From contig CAVRLB010000010.1 in assembly GCA_963722295.1 (NCBI GenBank), forward strand, positions 186,001 to 250,000: a stretch of DNA of 64,000 nucleotides. The letters are read 5' to 3'. The position numbers and the translations under genes are program-made. The stretch comes from Brooklawnia sp032229645. Its GTDB lineage: Bacteria > Actinomycetota > Actinomycetes > Propionibacteriales > Propionibacteriaceae. Position 1 is the stretch's first letter; each line of letters opens with the position of its first letter. Below, piece after piece: positions 25,732 through 34,610 of the stretch. Under the pieces are notes generated by a model. The model did no database searches, was not told the DNA's origin, and saw only the letters and a program-made list of their open reading frames with translations.

Positions 25732-26694
25732 ATGAGGATCCACCAGTTGGCGACGGCCGGCTTGGCAGCCTTGCTGCTAAGCGGCTGCACCGGCAACCCC
25801 GAGGGCCTCAGCACCACCTCCGCGATCCTGGATCCGGACGGAACGACCGACTCGATGAGAGTGTCGTCGGGCTCGCTCAGCTGCGAATTCCCGCCTGCGA
25901 ACCAGGACGCTGCGGACAGCGCCGAGCGACTCTTGGCCGACGAAGCGCTATTCGCCGCTGCCACCACCGATGCGGTTGGCTTCGCGGTGCATGATTATCG
26001 CTCCGGGCTCAGCTGCTTCCGCAATCGCGGCGCGGACTTCGAGACCGCGAGCATCATCAAGGTGGCGACCGTCGCCGCCCTGCTCTGGCAGATCGAGCAG
26101 GATCCCTCCCGACAGCTCACCCCCGACGAGCAGGAGCTAGCTGCCGCCGCGATCACGATCTCGGACAATGACGCGCAAGAGGAACTCTGGCAGCTGATCG
26201 GTGGCTCACAAGGCCTGCGACCGTTCCTCGCCGCTGCCGGCATGCGCGCGACGATCCCCGACAGCGACGAATCGTGGGGTCTCACCTCGACCACGGCCGA
26301 CGATCAGCTACGGCTCATCGACGCCCTCGCCACCGACGGGCTGCTCTCGGTGGATGACCGCGACTACCTGCTGGAATTGATGCGGAACATCGATCCCGAG
26401 CAGATCTGGGGAGTCAGCTCGGGGGCACCCAGCGGAGCGTCCGTCGCTTTGAAGAACGGCTGGCTTGACGACCCGGTCTTCGATGACGCCGCGACCGGCC
26501 GTCACCGGGACCGGTTCGAGTCTGACGACGCCCAGTCCGAGGCGACCTGGACGAACAACTCGATCGGGTACATCGAGGGCACTACCCAGACGTACTCGCT
26601 GGTGGTGCTCAGCACCGGCAATCCGTCCGACGAGGCCGGGCGCGATACCGTCGAGGCGGTAGCCCTGCTGGTCAGCGGAGCGCTGTTCGGCTGA
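25732..26694 (+). CDS. Class A beta-lactamase-like serine hydrolase lipoprotein
   Basis: 320 residues. Signal peptide with lipobox LLLSGC (Cys at about 19), so membrane-anchored outside. The SxxK motif is SIIK (S107, K110) and SDN is S144-N146; the third motif reads KNGW rather than KTG, seen in many housekeeping members. It could be a low-activity beta-lactamase or a peptidoglycan hydrolase/carboxypeptidase. GGAGGGC precedes the ATG. Confidence 0.8.
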   Translation: MRIHQLATAGLAALLLSGCTGNPEGLSTTSAILDPDGTTDSMRVSSGSLSCEFPPANQDAADSAERLLADEALFAAATTDAVGFAVHDYRSGLSCFRNRGADFETASIIKVATVAALLWQIEQDPSRQLTPDEQELAAAAITISDNDAQEELWQLIGGSQGLRPFLAAAGMRATIPDSDESWGLTSTTADDQLRLIDALATDGLLSVDDRDYLLELMRNIDPEQIWGVSSGAPSGASVALKNGWLDDPVFDDAATGRHRDRFESDDAQSEATWTNNSIGYIEGTTQTYSLVVLSTGNPSDEAGRDTVEAVALLVSGALFG

Positions 26695-26717
26695 TAGCTG
26701 CCACCACCTGCACCACC

Positions 26718-28772
26718 TCAGTGCCCCGATTCCGCGGAGTTCAACTGCAGCAGGTAGACATTGTCCCTCAGCCTGGTCGCCTGCGCACGGGTGAGGTCGC
26801 CGGCCTCATACTTTTCCTGGATGAACCCGAGTTCAAGACGGAAACCCTCCTCCTCGACCGCGCGGACCGAGTCCCATAGCTGAGGACGATCGCCCGTCGG
26901 TCTGCCCTGCGCGTCCCCGGTCATCTGGCGCTGCCTGCGGTACATCCGCAAGAGCACCTCGTGTTCGGCCTTCAGCCTGGACGCAGCCTCGGCCCGCTCG
27001 GACTCGTCGCAGTCGGCCAACTCGCCGAGGAACTGGACAGCCCGCACCTCAAGCAAGATCTGCGCATCGCGGGTCTTGCCCGAACGGCGGGCGCTTTCAA
27101 TCGCCTCCCTGGATCGCTGGGTGCGGCCCATCAACTGCTGGGCCTGGCTGCGCAGCAGCGCGCCGAAGGTGCCGCGGAACTTACCGGTGGTGGCCAATGT
27201 CAGATTCCGGCGCAGGATCACCGAACAGATCCGGGCAGTCTCCGGATCGATCGTCTCCGCGTCCTTCATCTCCTGAAGATAGATCTCCTGGTCGGCGATC
27301 ACCTCGGTGCGCAACTGCTGCAGGGCAGGGGTGCGTTCGTCGTCCTCGGCGAGCTCGCGGATCTGCATCCGGTATTCATTGACCACGATCGAGACGGGCA
27401 GCGCGGTCGTGGCGGTGGACTGCTCGCGCAGGCTGCGGACGACCTTGTTGAGGATATCCACGTGAACCCGGACCAGCTGCTGCTGTTCGTCCGCGTTGTC
27501 CTCGGCCTTGGGCGCAAGCAACGGGACGACGAAGTTCGCCAGCAGCAGGGTCAGCAGGATGACGCCCGACGCCAAGAAGATCAGCTCATCACGCTGCGCG
27601 AACAACTCCCCATTGATCATTGCCGGCAGCGTGAACGAGATCGACAAGGTGACCGCGCCTTTGGGCCCAGCGAAAGTGGTGACCGAGGCATCGCGCAGCA
27701 TCTGTCGCGTCAGCACCTTGCCGACAGGGCCGTTGCCCTTCTTCTTGCGCATCTTCTTCTGGTGGCTGATCTCCATCGCCAGCATCCATCCGAATCGCAT
27801 CGCGACCGAGATGAAGGTGATCGCGAGGATCATCCCCACCAGGCTGATCGGATTCGTCGCGTCCTCCCACGAATGCTCGATCGCGTAGGGCAGCTGCACG
27901 CCGAGCAGCACGAAGACGACGCCGTTGATGACGAAGGTCAGCACCTCCCAGACGCTGGACGAGACCAGCTTCACACGAGCCTGATAGCTGGAACGCAGCT
28001 GCGGGAAGAGTGTCATGACCAGACCGGCGGCGACCACGCCGAGAATGCCCGACGCGTGGATCTCCTCGGTCACCAAGAAGATGATGAACGGTGTCAGCAC
28101 CTCGAAGACGACGTGGAAGACCGTGCTTTCAAGACCGATCGCGCGCACCGAGCGCAGGATCACCACGGCCAGCAGGCCGAGCACGGCACCGGTGCCCAAC
28201 CCCCCGAAGAATGAGAGCGCGAACGAGCCGGTCGCCTGGGCCAGGCTGAATGCGCCGGTGGTCAATGCGGCGACCGCGAACTGGAAGGAGACGATGCCGG
28301 ACGCATCGTTGATCAGCGCCTCGCCCGAGAGCAGCGACTTCTGCCGCGTGTTGAGTTGCAGGCTTCGCGACAGTGCGGTGACGGCGGCAGCATCGGTGGG
28401 ACCGAGCATCGCGCCCAGCGCGAACGCGCCGGCCAGCGGAATGGTCGGGGCAAGCCAGTTGGTGATGAACCCGACCGCCAGCGCGGAGACGATCACCAGG
28501 CCGATGGCCAGCGAGAGAATGCCGCCCAGGTTGCGGACGAAGAGTTGCTTGTTGATCTTGCGTGATTCGTCGAAGAGCAGCGGCGCGATGAATAGGACGA
28601 GGAAGAGCTCGGGACTGGTCGTGATGTGCAGCGGCTCGCCCACCACGGCCGCGAGCAGTGCGCCGATCATGATCTGCACCAGCGGCAATGCCAGCCGGGT
28701 GAGCAGCTGGTCCAGGACTGCGGAGAGCAGCACCACGGCGAGCACCATCAAAACCAGGTCGAACGTCTCCAT
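26718..28772 (-). CDS. CPA1-family Na+(K+)/H+ antiporter
   Basis: 684 residues. About 12 helices (1-420) with the CPA1 motifs GPTDAAAVTALSRSL and EALINDASGIVSFQ, whose Asp residues bind cations. The cytoplasmic C-terminus (about 430-684) is helical and charged. The open frame extends 71 codons upstream, but ATG 28772 follows AGGAGG and begins at the first helix. The role is pH/Na+ homeostasis. Its 3' end is 24 bp from the convergent beta-lactamase-like gene. Confidence 0.9.
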   Translation of the reverse strand: METFDLVLMVLAVVLLSAVLDQLLTRLALPLVQIMIGALLAAVVGEPLHITTSPELFLVLFIAPLLFDESRKINKQLFVRNLGGILSLAIGLVIVSALAVGFITNWLAPTIPLAGAFALGAMLGPTDAAAVTALSRSLQLNTRQKSLLSGEALINDASGIVSFQFAVAALTTGAFSLAQATGSFALSFFGGLGTGAVLGLLAVVILRSVRAIGLESTVFHVVFEVLTPFIIFLVTEEIHASGILGVVAAGLVMTLFPQLRSSYQARVKLVSSSVWEVLTFVINGVVFVLLGVQLPYAIEHSWEDATNPISLVGMILAITFISVAMRFGWMLAMEISHQKKMRKKKGNGPVGKVLTRQMLRDASVTTFAGPKGAVTLSISFTLPAMINGELFAQRDELIFLASGVILLTLLLANFVVPLLAPKAEDNADEQQQLVRVHVDILNKVVRSLREQSTATTALPVSIVVNEYRMQIRELAEDDERTPALQQLRTEVIADQEIYLQEMKDAETIDPETARICSVILRRNLTLATTGKFRGTFGALLRSQAQQLMGRTQRSREAIESARRSGKTRDAQILLEVRAVQFLGELADCDESERAEAASRLKAEHEVLLRMYRRQRQMTGDAQGRPTGDRPQLWDSVRAVEEEGFRLELGFIQEKYEAGDLTRAQATRLRDNVYLLQLNSAESGH

Positions 28773-28860
28773 GCCGCCTCCTATCTGTTCGGACGCCGAA
28801 TGGCTGCGGCGCCTTTGCCTCGCCCGCCGCGGTCGTCGTGCGGCAGGATCGGCATGAAAA

Positions 28861-29682
28861 CTACTTTCGCTTCCCCGGGTGGGCGCCGGTGGCGATCGGA
28901 CGCCCGGAGGGGGCGTACGCCGACCACGATCCGACGAAGAGTCGTCCCCGGCCCAGGCCTGCGTATTCCATCGCCAGCAGGTCATGGCAAGCGGTCACTC
29001 CCGAGCCGCAGTAGACGATCGCGCGCGAGGCATCCTTGACGCCGAGGGCCTCATAGCGTTCGCGCAGCTCGTCCGGGGTGTGGAAAGATCCGTCGGCGTC
29101 CAGATTGTCGCTCAACGGCGCGCTCAAAGCACCGGGGATGTGCCCCGCGGCGACGCCGGTAGGTTCGGTGGAACCGTCGTAGCGTTCGGCGGCGCGAGCG
29201 TCGATCACCAGAGGGCCGGCAACTGCCTCGTCCATTGTGGCGATCTGGGCGGGGCCCCACTCGCGCAGGCTGAAGGTCGCGGGATCGGGATCGGGAATCT
29301 CGGTGGCGAGTGGGCCGGGCCAAGCGGCAAGACCGCCATCGAGCAACGCGGCCTCGACACCGAGGCTGCGCAGCATCCAGACCAGACGACCGGCCGAGAA
29401 ACCACCGGCAGCATCGTAGGCCACCACGATCGAACCGTCACCGATGCCCGCGCGGCCTATCGCCTCGGCGAACTCGGCCGGATCGGGAAGCGGATGACGC
29501 CCGCCTTCGGTGCTCGGCGCAGCGGCGAGTTCGGCGTCCAGATCGATGAAGACCGCCCCCGGGATATGCCCTTCGCGATAGGCCTCGAATCCCGGCGGGC
29601 CACCGAGCGACCACCTGACGTCCGCCACGTGGGCTTCGGGATGTGCCTGCAACCAACCGGGGCTGACGACCGCCGGTATCAT
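28861..29682 (-). CDS. Thiosulfate/3-mercaptopyruvate sulfurtransferase (double rhodanese)
   Basis: 273 residues, two rhodanese modules: an inactive N-terminal one (1-135) and a catalytic C-terminal one with C225 in YCGSGVTACHD. The CGSGVT loop is typical of 3-mercaptopyruvate sulfurtransferases, CRxGxR/T loops of thiosulfate types. It transfers sulfane sulfur to acceptors such as cyanide or thioredoxin. GGAGCAAAG precedes the ATG. The 216 bp upstream (29683-29898) show no further feature. Confidence 0.9.
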   Translation of the reverse strand: MIPAVVSPGWLQAHPEAHVADVRWSLGGPPGFEAYREGHIPGAVFIDLDAELAAAPSTEGGRHPLPDPAEFAEAIGRAGIGDGSIVVAYDAAGGFSAGRLVWMLRSLGVEAALLDGGLAAWPGPLATEIPDPDPATFSLREWGPAQIATMDEAVAGPLVIDARAAERYDGSTEPTGVAAGHIPGALSAPLSDNLDADGSFHTPDELRERYEALGVKDASRAIVYCGSGVTACHDLLAMEYAGLGRGRLFVGSWSAYAPSGRPIATGAHPGKRK

Positions 29683-29898
29683 CGCTTTGCTCCGGTGGTG
29701 TCAGCCTGACCGGAGAAGTCGTGGTGGTGAGTCATCACTGACGCCTGCCCTTCGTTGCCCAACCAAGCTAGTTTCCCACGTCTGCCCGGTTGAGCGCGCC
29801 GGTTTCTGCCCCCCGTTGCCGTGTTCGTTGCCACGGATTCGGTGTGCTAAAGGCCCGACCACTGGCAAGGACCGCGGGAAAGGTGTAGACAGCCATTC

Positions 29899-30297
29899 AT
29901 GAGAGCCCGGCCCGGATCAGATCACCGCTGCCCCTGCTGCTCGGGGGCCGCCTGGGGCGCCTGCTGCGGACGATGGCTGGACGACGGGCTCAACGCCCCC
30001 ACTCCCGAGGCTTTGATGAGGTCCCGGTTCTCCGCCTTCGCCGTGGGCGACGCCGACTATCTGCGCCGCACCTGGCATCCGTCGACCCGGCCACGCACCC
30101 TCGACCTGGATCCCGATCTCAACTGGTACCGGCTCGATGTGCTGGCCGCGCGCGGCGGCCCCTTCGACGACGACGGCCTGGTCGAATTCGTCGCCTATCA
30201 TCGCTCGCCCGACGGCCGCGGGCAGCTTCACGAGCGTTCGCGCTTCGAGAAGGTGGAAGGATCGTGGCTGTATCTACACGGAATCCAGCTGCGCTGA
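29899..30297 (+). CDS. YchJ-family protein
   Basis: 132 residues. N-terminal zinc-knuckle cysteines CPCCSGAAWGACCGRW (SEC-C-like) precede the NTF2-like YchJ core with LMRSRFSAFAVGDADYLRRT and TWHPSTRP. The function of the family is unknown. TAGACA lies 7 nt before the ATG, suggesting a leaderless message. It is followed by the inverted-repeat element at 30305-30393. Confidence 0.85.
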   Translation: MRARPGSDHRCPCCSGAAWGACCGRWLDDGLNAPTPEALMRSRFSAFAVGDADYLRRTWHPSTRPRTLDLDPDLNWYRLDVLAARGGPFDDDGLVEFVAYHRSPDGRGQLHERSRFEKVEGSWLYLHGIQLR

Positions 30298-30304
30298 GGC
30301 ACAG

Positions 30305-30393
30305 CGTGACCAACTACATGCGATTTAGCGCCCGAAGGCACGCTGAATCGATTTAGCAGGGTGGTTCGGCTCAAATCGCATGTACTTAGTCAC
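30305..30393. repeat. 89-bp imperfect palindromic element between convergent genes
   Basis: The left end GTGACCAACTACATGCGATT (30305-30324) matches the complement of the right end down to GTCAC at 30389-30393, with arms of about 23 bp and three mismatches. The interior repeats CGATTTAGC twice. It could serve as a bidirectional terminator or be a non-autonomous MITE/REP-like element. It overlaps the last codons of the convergent gene at 30390 and follows the YchJ stop. Confidence 0.75.
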
Positions 30394-31397
30394 AGCATCT
30401 TGTTTTGCCGACGGTCGGTGGCCAGGCCGGCATCCACCAGCACCTGGACGATTTGATCCGCGGTCGCCTGACGCGGCTCGCGGCCATCGGCCAGCAGCGG
30501 GCCTGACGCGAAGTATCCGCCCTTGCCGGCATGTTTGAGCGGGCCGATTTTGATGATCTGCAGGCGTCCATCGCGGCGGGCGCGGTTCCAGGGCGAGGAT
30601 CCGAAGACTGGCCAACGCCGCGCGAAGAACAGCGGGCCGAGGCCTTGCACGCGGTCGGTGTCGCCGCGCAGATGCCAGATCTGCTCGGCACGGTCGAGGC
30701 CCGGATCGGCGGACATGATGCCCGCCATCGACATCACCCGTACCGGCATGCCCAGCGCCGCCAGATACCAGGCGGTGCCGGCAGCGATCTGGGCCCCGCC
30801 GCTCCAGCCGAGCAGGGTAACCGGGCGTCGATGCTCGGGCGCATAACCGTTGCGGATCAGTGCCGCGGCGATCTGCTCGGCGATGGCCAGGTTGAAGACA
30901 GGCCCATAGCGCCGGTCGGAACTGACGAACATCTGGAAGGCGTTGCGCAGGTTGATCAGGAATGCGAGCGCGCGCAGCCTGGTCTTCTCGAACTTCCAGC
31001 GCGCCAGCGCCTGCCAGAAGCGGCTGAGCCGACGTCCCTGGGTGAGCGCGGTGTTCGCGACCGAATAGGGATAGATCTGCCAGATGAGTTGGGTTCCACC
31101 GATGCGCCCGGCGAGCCGCTCAATCATCGGGACCTCGATCGCCGGCAGCTGGTCGGGGCCGCTGATGCCGATTCCGGACAGGTAGACCAGGTAATGCCCC
31201 TGCTCAGCGGGAAGTACGGTGGGGACGACATCGTCCGGCTGATCTCCCGGGCGTCCGAACGCCTCGTCGAGGTTCGGCCAGTGGATCGCCCGGTCGTCCA
31301 GTTCGCCGCGGCGCCACCAGGTCAATGCCTCGTTGGGCGCGACCAGCCCGGCGATCACCAAGCCGATCACGATGATGGCGACGATCTGGCCGATCAT
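30390..31397 (-). CDS. Membrane-anchored alpha/beta-hydrolase-like protein
   Basis: 335 residues. One N-terminal helix (IVAIIVIGLVIAGLVAP) anchors a soluble domain. YLVYLSGIGISG and the nucleophile elbow LLGWSGGAQIAAG (Ser in GWSGG, about 193-205) suggest an alpha/beta hydrolase, but the acid and His are not evident. The substrate is unknown. Its start overlaps the stop of the upstream membrane-protein gene by 4 bp, so the two work as a pair. Its 3' end lies in the palindromic element. Confidence 0.65.
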   Translation of the reverse strand: MIGQIVAIIVIGLVIAGLVAPNEALTWWRRGELDDRAIHWPNLDEAFGRPGDQPDDVVPTVLPAEQGHYLVYLSGIGISGPDQLPAIEVPMIERLAGRIGGTQLIWQIYPYSVANTALTQGRRLSRFWQALARWKFEKTRLRALAFLINLRNAFQMFVSSDRRYGPVFNLAIAEQIAAALIRNGYAPEHRRPVTLLGWSGGAQIAAGTAWYLAALGMPVRVMSMAGIMSADPGLDRAEQIWHLRGDTDRVQGLGPLFFARRWPVFGSSPWNRARRDGRLQIIKIGPLKHAGKGGYFASGPLLADGREPRQATADQIVQVLVDAGLATDRRQNKML

Positions 31398-32044
31398 CGG
31401 GTCTGCTCCATCTCGGCCGAAGCCATCAGGTCACGCCCCGTCCATCCCGGCGAGCCGCTGACGAGCCTGAAGAGCCGCTCGCGCAATCTCAGCGGCGAAC
31501 GATCCACCACCACGTCGAATGCCTGGGCGGCGAGCCAGGCGATGCCCGCGACCAACAGCGCGTTCGCGCCCGAGGCGTCCAGCACCGGACGAAGCAGCTG
31601 CCACAGCACCAGCAGATGCCAGACCTTCAAGATGCGCGCCACTCCGGGCCCGGTGTACGGCAGCACCACCAGGAAACCCAGCCAATACGGTGCGAGAGCG
31701 ATCAGGACCCTCGGCAGTAAGACCATCAGCCGCGGTGAATGCCCCAACATCAGCCATCCGCAGGCCGCTACCAGCAGGGCCTCGATGGCGCCGGTGAGCA
31801 GCGTTCCTATCCCGGAGATTGCCAGGGTCAACAGGGCGCGCCAGCGTCCGACCCGGTTGATCGCGAGCAGGGCCCATTGGCCACCCATCAGCGAGACGCC
31901 GCCCAGCACGGCGATGCCGGCCGGCACCGACCAGCCGAAGTCCGCAGCCTGCTGCGCGACGCAGGCAGAATCGAGGCTCAGGCCGCACCCGACGGTGCCC
32001 ACCAGCGCACTCAGGTATGCACCCAGCCACGTCCACGCCCCCAT
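31394..32044 (-). CDS. Multi-pass membrane protein of unknown function
   Basis: 216 residues with about five hydrophobic segments (about 5-20, 38-58, 68-90, 97-125, 130-165) and a basic/acidic C-terminus RDLMASAEMEQTR. No family recognised. CAGACT lies 6 nt before the ATG (leaderless pattern). It is translationally coupled to the hydrolase-like gene (ATGA overlap), which suggests a membrane complex. Confidence 0.65.
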   Translation of the reverse strand: MGAWTWLGAYLSALVGTVGCGLSLDSACVAQQAADFGWSVPAGIAVLGGVSLMGGQWALLAINRVGRWRALLTLAISGIGTLLTGAIEALLVAACGWLMLGHSPRLMVLLPRVLIALAPYWLGFLVVLPYTGPGVARILKVWHLLVLWQLLRPVLDASGANALLVAGIAWLAAQAFDVVVDRSPLRLRERLFRLVSGSPGWTGRDLMASAEMEQTR

Positions 32045-32116
32045 GTCGTCAGTCTGGCACGCGGGACTGACACGCTGCCGATCTGCTCGGCCCGCGAAGC
32101 CACCTAGGCTTGCTCC

Positions 32117-32911
32117 ATGACCTTCGAACTCGGCATCACCGTCGATCAGTCAGATCCGATCAACGAGGCCCTCACCTGTCCGGCACCCATCGTGCAGCTC
32201 CAGATCGGCGATCCGCAGAGCTGGAAGGCCCCCAGCCTTGGCTATCAGGGCGGACCGCAGGCCTTGCGCGAGGCGGCCGAGGCCGCCGGCGTGGGCATCT
32301 ATGTGCACGCGCCCTATGTGATCAACGTGGCGTCCACGAACAACCGGATCCGCATTCCCGGCCGCAAGCTGCTGCAGCAGCATGTCAGCATGGCCGCCGA
32401 GATCGGGGCGCGTGGCGTGATCGTGCACGGCGGCCACGTCACCGCCAACGACGATCCGGCGAAGGGCTATGAGAACTGGTTCAAGGCGATCGACGGGCTG
32501 CGGCTGGACTGTCCGGTCCTGATCGAGAACACCGCCGGCGGCGCGCACGCGATGGCCCGCTATCTCGACTCGATCGCCAAGCTGTGGGAGGCGATCAGCG
32601 CGGCGTCCGATTTCGATCAGGTGGGATTCTGCCTCGACAGCTGCCATGCGCACGCCTCGGGCGAGGATCTCGATGGGATCGTCGATCGGGTGCTGGCGAT
32701 CACCGGGCGCATCGATCTGGTGCACCTCAACGACTCCCGGGATGCCGCCGGGTCGGGTGCCGACCGCCACGCGCACCTGGGGCAGGGCCAGATCGACCCC
32801 GAGTTGCTGGTCGAGATCGTGCGGCAGGCGAACGCCCCGACGATCCTGGAGACCCACGGCAGCGTTCAGGATCAGTGCGCGGACATGGCCTGGCTCAATC
32901 AGCGGCTGTAA
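32117..32911 (+). CDS. Endonuclease IV/xylose-isomerase-like TIM-barrel protein
   Basis: 264 residues. VHAPYVINVAS, VIVHGGHV, VLIENTAGGAHA, GFCLDSCHAHASG, DLVHLNDSRDAAGSG and HLGQGQID reproduce the metal-ligand pattern of AP endonuclease IV (His, Glu, Asp-His, His, Asp-His, Glu). It should cleave abasic sites in DNA repair; the C-terminal part is somewhat short compared with Nfo. TAGGCT sits exactly 6 nt before the ATG (leaderless). Confidence 0.85.
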   Translation: MTFELGITVDQSDPINEALTCPAPIVQLQIGDPQSWKAPSLGYQGGPQALREAAEAAGVGIYVHAPYVINVASTNNRIRIPGRKLLQQHVSMAAEIGARGVIVHGGHVTANDDPAKGYENWFKAIDGLRLDCPVLIENTAGGAHAMARYLDSIAKLWEAISAASDFDQVGFCLDSCHAHASGEDLDGIVDRVLAITGRIDLVHLNDSRDAAGSGADRHAHLGQGQIDPELLVEIVRQANAPTILETHGSVQDQCADMAWLNQRL

Positions 32912-32974
32912 TACGAGAACGGGACGCCGAGGTCAGACCGGACGCTCCGAACTGCCGGCCCGCGAAGAGGAGTC

Positions 32975-33565
32975 ATGACCGCCACCATCGCCGGAATCCT
33001 GACCGGTTTCTCGCTGATCATCGCGATCGGCGCGCAGAACGCCTTCGTGATGCGCCAAGGCATTCGCCGCGAACACGTCGGACGCGTCGTGACCATCTGC
33101 GCCGTCTCCGATCTGGTCCTCATCGTCGCCGGCACCCTCGGCATGGGTGCCCTGATCAACGCCCACCCGGTCGTCCTCGCCGTATTCAAATGGGCGGGCG
33201 CGGCCTACCTGCTCTGGTTCGCGTTCCGGTCCTTCCGATCGGCGATGAACCCGCAGGGGCTCGAAGCGGGCGAGAGTTCCTCGTCGCGTTCGGCGGTGCT
33301 GACCACGCTGGCACTGACCTGGTTGAACCCGCACGTCTACCTCGACACCGTCATCATGCTGGGCAATATCGCCAACCAGTACGGCGCCGATCGCTGGTGG
33401 TTCGCACTCGGCGCCGCCATCGCCAGCCTGACCTGGTTTCCGGCACTCGGCTTCGGCGCGAGCGCGCTCGCTCGTCCGCTGGCCAAGCCGTCGGTCTGGC
33501 GGGTCGTCGATCTGGTCATCGGCCTGGCGATGGTGGCCATCGCCATCAGATTGATCACCTTGTGA
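32975..33565 (+). CDS. LysE/ArgO-family amino-acid exporter
   Basis: 196 residues, six predicted helices. LTGFSLIIAIGAQNAFVMRQ is the family signature, and ALTWLNPHVYLDTVIMLGNI contains the conserved NPH(V/A)YLD. It exports basic amino acids, which would relieve excess lysine or arginine. GAGGAG lies only 2 nt from the ATG, an unusually short spacing. No LysG regulator is adjacent. Confidence 0.92.
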   Translation: MTATIAGILTGFSLIIAIGAQNAFVMRQGIRREHVGRVVTICAVSDLVLIVAGTLGMGALINAHPVVLAVFKWAGAAYLLWFAFRSFRSAMNPQGLEAGESSSSRSAVLTTLALTWLNPHVYLDTVIMLGNIANQYGADRWWFALGAAIASLTWFPALGFGASALARPLAKPSVWRVVDLVIGLAMVAIAIRLITL

Positions 33566-33666
33566 ACTCCGAGTGAACTCCGGCCGGCGTGACCATGCCT
33601 GCCGCCCGGCGGCGTGGGAACATGGATGGACAACACCGGCACAGCGGAAGGAAGAAGGCATACGAC

Positions 33667-34065
33667 ATGGGGTTCCGCGATCTCTTCGGCAGGCATGACT
33701 CTGCAGCTGACGAATCGACGATTTCGGTTTCGGACTCGCTGGGGTTGCTTGCCGCAGGTGGTGTGATCGTCGACGTTCGTACCCTGAGTGAATACCAGCG
33801 CGGCCATATTCCCGGCGCGAAGCTGGTGGCGGTGACCGATTTGCACCCTTCGGCGATGGATGCGATCTGGGGCAATGATCCACTGGCCATGCTCGACCCC
33901 GACACCGCGGCCAAGGCGCTGATCGTCGTGAGTTCGACACCGGCGCACGCGGCCGCGGTTACCCACCTGCTGCGCGACCAGCAGCTCAATGCCTACTCAC
34001 TTGACGGTGGGTTGGTCGGCTGGGTGCGTGACGGGCAGGTTCTGATCCCCGGCCCACCCCGCTGA
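33667..34065 (+). CDS. Rhodanese-like domain protein lacking the catalytic cysteine
   Basis: About 132 residues. IVDVRTLSEYQRGHIPGAKL is a clear rhodanese domain, but the active-site loop reads VVSSTPAHAAAV, with Ser/Thr where Cys is expected. It cannot carry a persulfide and may be a binding or regulatory domain. The start at 33667 (MGFRDLFGR) follows GAAGGAAGAAGG; the frame extends upstream to 33589 with no better signal. Confidence 0.75.
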   Translation: MGFRDLFGRHDSAADESTISVSDSLGLLAAGGVIVDVRTLSEYQRGHIPGAKLVAVTDLHPSAMDAIWGNDPLAMLDPDTAAKALIVVSSTPAHAAAVTHLLRDQQLNAYSLDGGLVGWVRDGQVLIPGPPR

Positions 34066-34089
34066 TTCGCCTCTGGACGCCGGGCCACG

Positions 34090-34200
34090 TAGACTTGCCG
34101 TTCGTGTCGGACGCGTCCGTAGCGCCTGGCACCAGCAATACGCCCTCCTGCCACGGGAGATACCCGCGGCCGCCTAGTCCGAAGGAGGTGGAGTTCGCGT
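34090..34200 (+). promoter_or_regulatory. rpsF leader and putative promoter
   Basis: A TAGACT hexamer at 34090-34095 would start transcription near 34102, leaving a ~100-nt leader with several short GC-rich hairpin possibilities and ending in the strong Shine-Dalgarno GAAGGAGGTGGAG. In many bacteria the rpsF leader binds the S6:S18 complex for autoregulation; whether this leader folds that way was not established. Confidence 0.4.
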
Positions 34201-34491
34201 ATGCGTAAGTACGAGATCATGATCATCATTGACCCCGACGTCGACGAGCGTCAGGTGCCTGCTCTACTGGAGAAGCATCAGTTGGTCATCACCGCAGCCG
34301 ATGGCACCGTTGACAGCCAGGACATCTGGGGTAAGCGCCGGATGGCTTACGAGATCAACAAGAAGCCCGAAGGCACCTACGCCGTGCTGAATGTCACGGC
34401 CACTGTCGACGCGGTCAAAGAAATGGATCGGCTCATGTCCATCGACGAGCAGATCATGCGCGCCAAGGTGATGCGCACCGACAAGAAGTGA
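34201..34491 (+). CDS. rpsF: 30S ribosomal protein S6
   Basis: 96 residues, full length. MRKYEIMIIIDPDVDE and WGKRRMAYEINKKPEGTY are highly conserved S6 segments. It binds 16S rRNA together with S18, encoded downstream. First gene of the rpsF-ssb-rpsR-rplI operon. Confidence 0.98.
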   Translation: MRKYEIMIIIDPDVDERQVPALLEKHQLVITAADGTVDSQDIWGKRRMAYEINKKPEGTYAVLNVTATVDAVKEMDRLMSIDEQIMRAKVMRTDKK

Positions 34492-34610
34492 GTCAACCCG
34501 CCGAGATCATCCACAGATCGGCCCTGCCCCCAGATTTTTGTCAGGGTCCCGGCCAATACTGGAAGAACTCGCCGCACAACTCGCTTTCACACTCGTAACG
34601 GAGGAATCTC

